IMG/VR virus record: IMGVR_UViG_3300009155_006780
Location: 1-49,807 of that record
Origin: a virus
Strand: one strand, 5' to 3'
DNA: 49,807 nucleotides
In this document: positions 14,929 to 21,664 of the stretch, in pieces
Layout of the letters: each line of letters begins with the position of its first letter
Position numbering within the stretch: the first letter of the stretch is position 1
Made by a program: the position numbers and the translations under genes
Notes under the pieces: generated by a model
What the model was told of the DNA's origin: nothing
The model's database searches: none
What the model saw: only the letters and a program-made list of their open reading frames with translations

Positions 14929-15711
14929 ATGAATTACGGATTTGATAGACTTATAGTGAGTTCAGATCATTCACACTTTATTCAATTTGCGCCAATAGTT
15001 TCAAAAGCGTGGAGAACTTTATTTCCAAGTCTAAAGTTAACTTTAGCGTATGTAACTGATGATTTAAGTCTTAAAAAAGATCTTGAAACTATGTTTGATG
15101 ATGTATTAATTTTCAATAACATTGAAAATGTTCCATCAGCTAATTTAGCAAAAATTGCAAGAAGATTTGCATGCTCATTGTATGATAATGAAGTTTGTAT
15201 GATTGAAGATATTGATACTGCGCCGCTAAGATCAGATTACGTATTAAATTATGTTAAACAACGAAGCCCAAACACTATGGGAATGGTTGGACTTGAAGTT
15301 TACCAAGGAACTCCAGATTACGGAAAAGTTCCTGCAAGTAACACATTTGCCGAGTCTTATATTTGGAAAAATATAATAAATCCTTATAATTTTAATTTTA
15401 GTGAATGGGTAAAATCTTTAAAAGGATTAAACATTTTTGATTTAAAAGAAGATCCATACTCACATCCATCTTTATTTTCAGATGAATCATTAATGAGAGC
15501 CTTAATAAAAATTAATAATGTAAACAAAGAGTCGATAACACACATTAATAGAAATTGTGTGCCATTTCGTGATTGGATAGATAGAAGCTGGTGGTCAATT
15601 GATGAAAAAAAGCTTAATAATCACGAATATATGCTTGTAAATTTCAAACGACCTATTGGCGCTGAAGCACAACCTGTTGTTTTCCATATTTTTAACTTCT
15701 TAAACCAGTGA
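14929..15711 (+). CDS. GT-A-like glycosyltransferase
   Basis: A 260-residue protein with an N-terminal Rossmann-like region (LIVSSDHSHFIQFAPIVSKAW, then LTLAYVTDD) and a central EDIDTAPL (93-100) that fits a metal-binding DxD motif, followed by a long helical C-terminal region with SDESLMRAL. It resembles unclassified GT-A transferases in marine phage and bacterial surface-glycan clusters. There is a 4-base spacer to the gene before, and AAGGA provides the ribosome site. Specificity cannot be read. Confidence 0.6.
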   Translation: MNYGFDRLIVSSDHSHFIQFAPIVSKAWRTLFPSLKLTLAYVTDDLSLKKDLETMFDDVLIFNNIENVPSANLAKIARRFACSLYDNEVCMIEDIDTAPLRSDYVLNYVKQRSPNTMGMVGLEVYQGTPDYGKVPASNTFAESYIWKNIINPYNFNFSEWVKSLKGLNIFDLKEDPYSHPSLFSDESLMRALIKINNVNKESITHINRNCVPFRDWIDRSWWSIDEKKLNNHEYMLVNFKRPIGAEAQPVVFHIFNFLNQ

Positions 15712-15719
15712 GGAATATT

Positions 15720-16277
15720 ATGCTTAATGGATCTACAATTAGATTTGATGATGTTTGTATAAATTGTGACATGGAATCTCTTAATGAGATGGGAAAATTT
15801 GCCCATGATTTAGGAGCTCGAGTTCTTTATTGTATCTCACCATTGGTACATAATATGATTGGTGAAAATAAAAAAAATAGCCAAAGAATTTATCCTAAGA
15901 TAATGAATGCTTATTCCGACTATCGAGACTTTTTTAAAGTTGATATGGCTGGAACTCCGGAAATTCCCGACTTTGCAGTTCGCGCTAGTCATGGATTAAT
16001 TCATGTTGATCATAGATTACTTGATGAACATGCCCAGGAAATGAGTGTTATTGTAAGTTGTTCAATCGCAAAATCAAAAATTTTTGTTCCACCATTCAAC
16101 AAATGGAATAAACTTACAGAAAAAATTTGTTTTGAAAATGGTATAGAACTTGTGAAATTTGAAGATGGTTGGAAATGTATTGAGTATAATTCTTTTGATC
16201 CTGATCAAAAGCTTTGGTATATCCATCATCGAGAATTAAGCGTTGAAAATTTTAAAGCATGGTTTAATGCAAAATGA
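15720..16277 (+). CDS. polysaccharide deacetylase-like protein
   Basis: A 185-residue protein with a (beta/alpha)-barrel deacetylase feel. IRFDDVCIN near the start fits the first catalytic Asp motif. ASHGLIHVDHRLLDEH supplies metal-ligand histidines, and PPFNKWN lies where the family has its catalytic Pro/Arg strand. The likely reaction is removal of N- or O-acetyl groups from a sugar, or a related sugar modification. The ATG at 15720 is preferred over an in-frame GTG at 15708 because GAGG lies 6 bases before the ATG. It overlaps the next gene by 4 bases. Confidence 0.55.
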   Translation: MLNGSTIRFDDVCINCDMESLNEMGKFAHDLGARVLYCISPLVHNMIGENKKNSQRIYPKIMNAYSDYRDFFKVDMAGTPEIPDFAVRASHGLIHVDHRLLDEHAQEMSVIVSCSIAKSKIFVPPFNKWNKLTEKICFENGIELVKFEDGWKCIEYNSFDPDQKLWYIHHRELSVENFKAWFNAK

Positions 16278-16840
16278 AAATTGCAATACATCAGCCAAAT
16301 TTTTTTCCATGGCTTCCTTTTTTTCTAAAAATGCAAGCCGCCGATAAATTTGTGATTTTAAACCACTGTCAATTTGAAAAAAATAACTATCAAAATAGAT
16401 TTTTTTATAGAGATTCATGGCAAACAATGTCGGTTCATAAAGGACTTGACTCAATCATTAGCAAAAAATACGTAAACCCAATAGAAGATTGGTCAAAAAT
16501 AAAAAAAAGATTATTTGATAAAAGCTTGCTTATGAATAAGTTTGATCACTGTATTACTGAAAACTTGGCAATAACAAACTCTAATTTAATATCAGCAGTA
16601 GCTTCTGAGCTTAAAATTTCAACAGACATTTTATTTGATAGTGAAACTGATTTAAAAAGCACTGATCGTTTGATTTGGATTTGTAAGAATTTAGGGGCTG
16701 ATGTTTATATAGCTGGGTCAGGTGGTAAAAACTATATGGATTTGAAAAAATTTGAAGAAGCTAACATAGAAGTCATATTTCAAGAAACTTCTGATCAAGA
16801 AAAGATTCATATTCTTGATGTGTTAGGAGGTAATTCATGA
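16274..16840 (+). CDS. wbqC: WbqC-like protein
   Basis: A 188-residue protein matching the WbqC family. It has the N-terminal signature AIHQPNFFPWLPFFLKMQAADKFVIL region (key residues H6, Q7, P8, P12, W13, D24), then FEKNNYQNR with the conserved Asn/Arg, and a late YIAGSGGKNYMD. WbqC proteins occur in O-antigen and other surface-glycan clusters and are thought to take part in amide or sugar modification; the exact reaction is not established. ATGA overlaps at both ends put it in the same operon as the glycosyltransferases. Its AT content is among the highest in the window. Confidence 0.8.
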   Translation: MKIAIHQPNFFPWLPFFLKMQAADKFVILNHCQFEKNNYQNRFFYRDSWQTMSVHKGLDSIISKKYVNPIEDWSKIKKRLFDKSLLMNKFDHCITENLAITNSNLISAVASELKISTDILFDSETDLKSTDRLIWICKNLGADVYIAGSGGKNYMDLKKFEEANIEVIFQETSDQEKIHILDVLGGNS

Positions 16841-17325
16841 ATAATTGGGGAGATTCCGGCATTGAAAAAATAACATTTGATTATATTTCAAATAAAATTT
16901 CTCATGGCTCTACATTTGTTGAATTAGGAGCAGGAAAAGTTTCAACTAGAGAATTTTCAAAAGTCTTTGATTTATACTCTGTGGAACAAAATCAAGAATA
17001 TTGTGGACTTTACTCACCAGTAAATTATATCCACGCTTCTATAAAAAATGGATGGTATGATGTTGATGTCTTGAAAGACAAACTTCCAAAAAACATTTCA
17101 GGAATTTTTGTTGATGGACCATTAGGGGCAGGAAATCAACGTGGATTTTTAGAAAATGTAGAGATTTTTGACTTATCAAGTGATGCTATGATTATTTTTC
17201 ACGACACATATCGTGATGAAGAGTACAAATTAGCAGAGGAAGTTGCCAATAAGCTTAATTTTTCTATGAAGTCATATTCAAATGGTGATTATTACGTTGT
17301 TGTTTCTAATAGAGATGATATGTAA
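16837..17325 (+). CDS. SAM-dependent methyltransferase-like protein
   Basis: A 162-residue small class I methyltransferase-like protein. STFVELGAGKVS (25-36) fits motif I of the SAM-binding Rossmann fold, and LYSVEQNQEY fits the acidic end of strand 2. GIFVDGPLGAGN and AMIIFHDTYRD are later strands. The size suggests a compact fold without a separate substrate domain. In a glycan operon the likely substrate is a sugar or a glycan end, but it could be a protein. It is translationally coupled to wbqC and is the last gene before a 61-base gap. Confidence 0.6.
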   Translation: MNNWGDSGIEKITFDYISNKISHGSTFVELGAGKVSTREFSKVFDLYSVEQNQEYCGLYSPVNYIHASIKNGWYDVDVLKDKLPKNISGIFVDGPLGAGNQRGFLENVEIFDLSSDAMIIFHDTYRDEEYKLAEEVANKLNFSMKSYSNGDYYVVVSNRDDM

Positions 17326-17358
17326 ATCTTTATTTTTTGTTAATAAAATTTAAAGATA

Positions 17359-17374
17359 TGATGTAATATCATCA
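17359..17374 (+). promoter_or_regulatory. small hairpin upstream of the UGD-like gene
   Basis: TGATG (17359-17363) pairs with CATCA (17370-17374) around a 6-base loop. It lies in the 61-base gap at 17326-17386. An overlapping TATGAT (17357-17362) could be a -10 box, but the nearest -35-like TTGTTA is only 14 bases away. It does not cover the AGGA ribosome site. Confidence 0.2.
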
Positions 17375-17386
17375 ATAGGAAAAAAA

Positions 17387-18124
17387 ATGAAAATTGGAAT
17401 TTTAGGGTATGGAGAAATTGGCAAAGCAATTCATCAGTTGTACTCATTGTCAAATGAACATCAAATCTTTATCAAAGATATCCATCGTGATGATGGACTA
17501 ATAAACATTGACGTGTTAAACGTCTGCATACCTCAGATTAAAAATTTTGAAGAGGTTGTGATAGATATTGCAAATCGTTCAAACAGCAAAATGATAATCA
17601 TACATTCTACCATAAAAGTAGGAACAACTGAGTCAATTTCAAAAAAAACAAATTGTGATGTAGCACATTCACCAGTTCGAGGAATTCATCCAAATCTTCT
17701 TGATGGAATATTGACTTTTGTAAAGTACGTAGGAAGTGACAATATAGAAAGCAGTTCAAGAGTTGTCAATCATCTAAAAAGCTTAGGTGTAAAAGCTGTT
17801 TCATTAAAAAGCTCACGTGAAACTGAAATTGGAAAATTGTTGGATACAACATACTATGGAATTTGTATTTCATGGCATGGTGAAATGAAAAAAATGTGTG
17901 ATGAAATTGGAGCAGATTTTGAAGAGGCTGTTACACTTTTTAATGAAACTTACAATTCTGGGTACATCAAACTAGGGAAAAGTAATGTTGTAAGACCTGT
18001 TTTATTTCCTCCTGAATCAAAAATTGGTGGACATTGTGTTGTTCCAAATGCAAAAATTTTAAATGAAACATTTAAATCTGAAGGTCTTGATATGATCTTG
18101 AAATATTCAAGAGATAATGAATGA
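17387..18124 (+). CDS. short UDP-glucose/GDP-mannose dehydrogenase-like protein
   Basis: A 245-residue member of the nucleotide-sugar dehydrogenase superfamily. It shows the NAD-binding GILGYGEIG (4-12), IIHSTIKVGTTE (the STVxxGTT motif), AHSPVRG and a terminal GGHCVVPNA (214-222) that includes the catalytic-Cys motif. It ends 28 residues after that Cys and lacks the C-terminal UDP-sugar domain of full-size (about 390-450 residue) enzymes. PKD of the usual GGxCxPKD is replaced by VPN. It may be inactive, accept another substrate, or need a partner. Its GGHC site is uninterrupted, unlike the intein-split paralogue at 20-21.7 kb. Confidence 0.65.
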   Translation: MKIGILGYGEIGKAIHQLYSLSNEHQIFIKDIHRDDGLINIDVLNVCIPQIKNFEEVVIDIANRSNSKMIIIHSTIKVGTTESISKKTNCDVAHSPVRGIHPNLLDGILTFVKYVGSDNIESSSRVVNHLKSLGVKAVSLKSSRETEIGKLLDTTYYGICISWHGEMKKMCDEIGADFEEAVTLFNETYNSGYIKLGKSNVVRPVLFPPESKIGGHCVVPNAKILNETFKSEGLDMILKYSRDNE

Positions 18125-19056
18125 ATTTAATTACAGGTGCCACTGGTCTTCTTGGTAGTGAGATTTTGAATCTTTCTAAAGATTCAATTGGATTAAATTC
18201 ATCTCAGTACAATTTAGTAAGATCAACAAAATGCATTGAGCATATATTCCAAAATGATAACAGAGTAAAAACTGTTATTCATTGTGCTGCTCGCGTTGGA
18301 GGAGTAAAAGCTAACACTGACAAAGTTGCTGAATTTTTTGATGACAACATTAAAATGAACATGAATGTATTAGAAAATTGCAAAACCACAAATTTAAAGC
18401 TTGTCTCTGTATTATCGACATGCATTTATCCTGATGTTGGATATGTAAAATACCCTCTTACTGAAGACCAATTACATCTTGGTCCACCTCATGATTCTAA
18501 TTTTGGATATGCATATGCAAAACGTATGCTTGAAGTTCAAACTCGAGCATATCGCCAGCAATATGGATGCAACTTTGTATCAGTAATTCCTAATAACCTT
18601 TATGGAATTAATGACAATTATGATCTTGAAAGTGGTCATGTGATTCCTGCTCTTATTAGAAAGATTCATGAAGCTAAGATAAATGACAAATCACAGGTTG
18701 AAATATGGGGAAGTGGTCGTCCACATCGTGAATTCACATTTGCTCGTGACGCTGCAAAAATAATTTTGTGGATTGCAGAAAATTATAACGGTGCTGAACC
18801 TGTGAATATTGGAAACCCTGAAAGCATTTCAATTGCTGAACTTGCAAACATGATAGCTGAAGAAATTGGTTATACGGGCAATTTGGTATTTAATACTTCT
18901 AAGCCCGATGGGCAGTTTGAAAAACCTTCATCAAATCAAAAGCTTAGAGATCTTGGGTGGAATGGTGATTACACACCTCTTCAAGTAGGTCTAAAAGAAA
19001 CAATTAAATCATTTCAAGATAGATACCCGAGCGTAAGAGGGGTTAAAATAGTTTAA
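18121..19056 (+). CDS. fcl: GDP-L-fucose synthase
   Basis: A 311-residue short-chain dehydrogenase of the GDP-L-fucose synthase (Fcl/WcaG) family, which epimerises and reduces GDP-4-keto-6-deoxymannose to GDP-L-fucose with NADPH. Signatures are ITGATGLLGSE (4-14), CAARVGGVKAN (55-65, very typical of Fcl), a Ser-Thr-Cys at 99-101, the catalytic YAYAK (Y130, K134) and PNNLYGINDNYDLESGHVIP. Its length is normal for the family. It overlaps the gene before by 4 bases and gmd by one base, an arrangement that fits sequential enzymes of one pathway. Confidence 0.93.
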   Translation: MNLITGATGLLGSEILNLSKDSIGLNSSQYNLVRSTKCIEHIFQNDNRVKTVIHCAARVGGVKANTDKVAEFFDDNIKMNMNVLENCKTTNLKLVSVLSTCIYPDVGYVKYPLTEDQLHLGPPHDSNFGYAYAKRMLEVQTRAYRQQYGCNFVSVIPNNLYGINDNYDLESGHVIPALIRKIHEAKINDKSQVEIWGSGRPHREFTFARDAAKIILWIAENYNGAEPVNIGNPESISIAELANMIAEEIGYTGNLVFNTSKPDGQFEKPSSNQKLRDLGWNGDYTPLQVGLKETIKSFQDRYPSVRGVKIV

Positions 19057-20021
19057 TGAAAACAGCTTTTATCACAGGCGTAACCGGACAGTCCGGATCA
19101 TATCTTGCCGAGTTGCTCCTTCAAAAAGGTTACAAAGTAATTGGAATGAAGCGCCGCACATCGCTTCTTGCAACTGACAGAATTGATCACTTGTTGTCTA
19201 ATCCCAACTTTCATCTTGTTTATGGATCAATGAATGACTCAGGAGCATTTTATAATGTCTTTATGAATCATCGTTTTGATGAAGTGTACAACCTTGCAGC
19301 CCAGTCGCATGTAAGAGTGTCCTTTGAAGTTCCAGAAGAAACAGTTGATGCTGTTGCAATGGGTCCTCTTAGACTTCTTGAATGCATTAGAATGACGCAA
19401 CCACATTGTCGTTTTTATCAAGCATCATCATCTGAGATGTTCGGCGATAATCCTGAATATCCGCAAAGTGAACTTACACGCTTTATGCCAGCGTCTCCTT
19501 ATGCTTGTGCCAAGACATTTGCACACGGAATTGTAAGAAATTACCGTGAAGGTTATAAGTTGCATGCATCATCAGGAATACTTTTCAATCATGAAAGCCC
19601 ACGTCGTGGCGAAACATTTGTAACACGTAAAATTACAATGGCCGCTGCGCGTATTAAGCTTGGCATGCAAGATAAGATTGCACTTGGTAATCTTGATGCA
19701 AGGCGCGATTGGGGATATGCAAAAGATTATGTTGAAGCAATGTGGTTAATGCTTCAGCAAGATCATCCTGATGACTATGTTATTGCAACAGGTGAAACTC
19801 ACACTGTTAGAGAGTTTCTTGAAGAAGTCTTTGACATTGCTGGTCTTGATGTTGATAAGCATCTTGTGATTGATGAGAGGTTGAAACGTCCTCATGAAGT
19901 TCCGCTTTTGCTTGGTGACATGTCAAAGGCAAAAAATGTTCTTGGATGGGAACCAAAAACAAAATTTAAAGAACTTGCAAAATTGATGTATCATGAAGAT
20001 CTGAATTATTTGCAAAAGTAA
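19056..20021 (+). CDS. gmd: GDP-mannose 4,6-dehydratase
   Basis: A 321-residue GDP-D-mannose 4,6-dehydratase, producing GDP-4-keto-6-deoxy-D-mannose, the Fcl substrate. Visible are the NADP-binding AFITGVTGQSGSYLAELLL start, YNLAAQSHVRVSFE (78-91), QASSSEMFG (122-130), the catalytic YACAK (Y149, K153), NHESPRRGETFVTRKI and RRDWGYAKDYVEAMW. Length and motif order match bacterial Gmd. The base composition is visibly richer in G+C than the 14-18 kb glycosyltransferase genes, suggesting a separate origin. GDP-mannose must come from the host or from genes outside the window. Confidence 0.95.
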   Translation: MKTAFITGVTGQSGSYLAELLLQKGYKVIGMKRRTSLLATDRIDHLLSNPNFHLVYGSMNDSGAFYNVFMNHRFDEVYNLAAQSHVRVSFEVPEETVDAVAMGPLRLLECIRMTQPHCRFYQASSSEMFGDNPEYPQSELTRFMPASPYACAKTFAHGIVRNYREGYKLHASSGILFNHESPRRGETFVTRKITMAAARIKLGMQDKIALGNLDARRDWGYAKDYVEAMWLMLQQDHPDDYVIATGETHTVREFLEEVFDIAGLDVDKHLVIDERLKRPHEVPLLLGDMSKAKNVLGWEPKTKFKELAKLMYHEDLNYLQK

Positions 20022-20024
20022 TAT

Positions 20025-20048
20025 CCTCACCTTATAATAAGGTAGAGG
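20025..20048 (+). promoter_or_regulatory. SD-sequestering hairpin overlapping TATAAT before ugd
   Basis: CCTCACCTTA (20025-20034) pairs with TAAGGT, a bulged A, then GAGG (20038-20048) around a 3-base loop: 10 bp. The 3' arm hides the AGAGG ribosome site, 5 bases before the ATG at 20054. TATAAT (20033-20038) sits in the loop, and TTGCAA (20010-20015) lies 17 bases upstream as a possible -35 box. It has the same layout as the element before the Nudix gene. A transcript begun from this box would lack the 5' arm. Confidence 0.55.
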
Positions 20049-20053
20049 TAAAA

Positions 20054-21172
20054 ATGAGTGTTTGTGTAATTGGCCAAGGCTTTGTCGGCGGTAGCCTTAC
20101 AACTGTTTTGTCTGAAGCTGGTGAAACTGTCTATGCATATGACAAGCTTAAAAAGCGGGCAAAAGGAGCAGTTGAATCTTGGTGGCCTTCTTCATTAAAT
20201 GAAGCCATTAATTTTCTTGAAAATGGTATTTCCGGCCGCTCCCCAAATAACTTTTCTAAAGTTTATTTTGTTTGTCTTCCTACGCCAATGTATGAAGACG
20301 GCGCTGCCGACCTTTCTATTGTTCAAGGTGTTTTGGATGAGTTAGCATCTTTTCCTGGTGAAAGAATTGCAGTTGTGAAATCAACTGTTCCTCCAGGAAC
20401 AACTGAAAATTGGAACAAAATGTATGAAAATACTGGATTGAGAGTAATCTTTAATCCAGAGTTTTTGACTGAAGCAAATGCCTTGAACGACATGCGCAAT
20501 CAAAATAGAATTGTTTTGGGCGGACCACGTCCACAAATTAACACAGTTAAGAATGTTTTTCAGCGTGCATTTCCTAATATTCCTATCATTAAGACAAGCT
20601 CAACAACAGCTGAAATGATTAAGTACGTTACTAATTGTATGCTGGCTGTAAAAGTTTCCTTTGCAAATGAAGTTGCGCAGATTTGCGAAAAGCTTGATGC
20701 TGATGGTAAGAATATCGACTATGATAAGGTAGTTGAATATGCAAAGTTTGATAAGCGCTTAGGTGATACGCATTGGTCTGTTCCAGGCCCAGTTCCTACT
20801 CATGATGGTAGATACGTTCGTGGATTTGGAGGACATTGTCTTGTTGCTGACACAGTAGTATCTACTCCAAATGGAGACTGTCTTGTTCAGGATATCAATC
20901 CTGGTGATATAGTAACAAGTACAACACACAATCTAAATGATATTGATTTAAAAGTTGTAAATGAAGTTTCAACAAGAGAATATAATGATGAAATTATCAC
21001 ATTCTCCATAAACGTAGATGGAAAAATAAAACAAGTTTCTTGTACACCATGCCATCTTTTTCCTATTTTACGTGAAGAAAAACAAATGCTTTGTCAAGCT
21101 AAAGATATTTTAGAAACTGATGAACTATTTTTCTTAGTGGAAAGCAAAGATTTCACACAAAGGAAGAATTAG
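20054..21172 (+). CDS. ugd: UDP-glucose 6-dehydrogenase N-terminal part fused to Int-N of a split intein
   Basis: Residues 1-261 are the NAD-binding and central part of a UDP-glucose dehydrogenase, and residues 262-372 are an Int-N. Motifs are GQGFVGG (7-13), YFVCLPTPM (71-79), VVKSTVPPGTT (107-117), NPEFLTEANALND (134-146), the central helix NCMLAVKVSFANE (194-206, with the conserved Lys), and RGFGGH (256-261). The family motif GFGGxCxPKD breaks exactly before its catalytic Cys. The predicted spliced protein is 261 + 54 = 315 residues and lacks the usual C-terminal UDP-binding domain, as the paralogue at 17.4 kb also does. It should oxidise UDP-glucose, or a related sugar, to the uronic acid. 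Confidence 0.87.
   Translation: MSVCVIGQGFVGGSLTTVLSEAGETVYAYDKLKKRAKGAVESWWPSSLNEAINFLENGISGRSPNNFSKVYFVCLPTPMYEDGAADLSIVQGVLDELASFPGERIAVVKSTVPPGTTENWNKMYENTGLRVIFNPEFLTEANALNDMRNQNRIVLGGPRPQINTVKNVFQRAFPNIPIIKTSSTTAEMIKYVTNCMLAVKVSFANEVAQICEKLDADGKNIDYDKVVEYAKFDKRLGDTHWSVPGPVPTHDGRYVRGFGGHCLVADTVVSTPNGDCLVQDINPGDIVTSTTHNLNDIDLKVVNEVSTREYNDEIITFSINVDGKIKQVSCTPCHLFPILREEKQMLCQAKDILETDELFFLVESKDFTQRKN
20837..21169 (+). other. split intein Int-N (UGD)
   Basis: A 111-residue Int-N beginning at Cys262 (codon 20837-20839). Block A is CLVADTVVSTPNGD followed by VQDINPGDIV. Block B contains the TxxH motif in SCTPCHLFPI. The tail after block B (LETDELFFLVESKDF) runs into a TAG at 21170-21172. Its first residue, block A turn and block B residues fit an active intein half. 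Confidence 0.87.
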
Positions 21173-21371
21173 TTACATAGACGAAAATAATAATGAAAGA
21201 TCATATTATCCTGACTTCTTTCTTCCTGAAACTAATGAATATATTGATATTAAAAACAAATATCACTTTAGTTTGAATGAAAAAAAATGGGATTTAATTC
21301 GTAAATCAAATCCTGAAGTTAAAATAACTTTACTATTTGAAGAAGACTTAAAACAAAAGGAAATTTTATGA
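21138..21371 (+). pseudogene. remnant of a PD-(D/E)XK homing endonuclease inside the split intein
   Basis: In a third reading frame between the intein halves, 77 codons are open and end in a TGA that overlaps the Int-C ATG (ATGA). The peptide includes RSYYPDFFLPETNEYIDIKN, a PD...DxK nuclease core typical of phage homing endonucleases, then a helix (EKKWDLIRKSNPEV) and a final strand. There is no ATG or GTG start, and the 5' end overlaps the last 11 codons of Int-N in another frame. This looks like the C-terminal remainder of an endonuclease that was once joined to, or encoded between, the intein halves. Confidence 0.7.
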
Positions 21372-21499
21372 AAAGTTTTAAAATTGAAAAAATTGAAAAG
21401 TCAACATATTCTGGAAAAGTCTACAATCTAGAACTTAGAACAAATGATAAAACAAATGATGATTTATTTTGGGTGTGCAATGGAATCATTGTTCATAAT
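21368..21499 (+). other. split intein Int-C (UGD)
   Basis: A 44-residue Int-C. Block F is GKVYNLELRT...DDLFWV and block G is NGIIVHN with the penultimate His and terminal Asn. The +1 residue is Cys (21500-21502), the UGD catalytic nucleophile. It is about 10 residues longer than the helicase Int-C, the extra length being the TNDKTND loop inside block F. Confidence 0.87.
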
Positions 21500-21664
21500 T
21501 GCTTTCCAAAAGACATCAACGCTTTAATGTATCTTGCGAAAAGTTACAATATTGATCCAACCGTGATGAGTGCTGCCTGGAAAAAGAATCTTGAAGTTAG
21601 ACCTCAAGAAGATCGAGACTGGGAAAATCAAATAGGAAGAGCTGTTAGCAGGAGGAAAGAATGA
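21368..21664 (+). CDS. ugd: Int-C of split intein fused to the UGD C-terminal part
   Basis: Residues 1-44 are Int-C, and residues 45-98 continue UDP-glucose dehydrogenase from its catalytic Cys (CFPKDINALMYLAKSY), finishing the GGxCxPKD motif. The gene has its own ATG, with AAGGA upstream, that overlaps the stop of the endonuclease remnant. The C-extein has only 54 residues, so the spliced enzyme is short. It overlaps the epimerase gene by 4 bases, keeping all three in one transcription unit. Without trans-splicing neither half can be active, because the nucleophile is in one half and the cofactor site is in the other. Confidence 0.85.
   Translation: MKSFKIEKIEKSTYSGKVYNLELRTNDKTNDDLFWVCNGIIVHNCFPKDINALMYLAKSYNIDPTVMSAAWKKNLEVRPQEDRDWENQIGRAVSRRKE

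Noticed and set aside
17337-17362. TTGTTA and TATGAT as a promoter for the short UGD gene
   Set aside because: The spacer is 14 bases, too short for a normal sigma70 promoter; the hairpin is recorded at low confidence instead.
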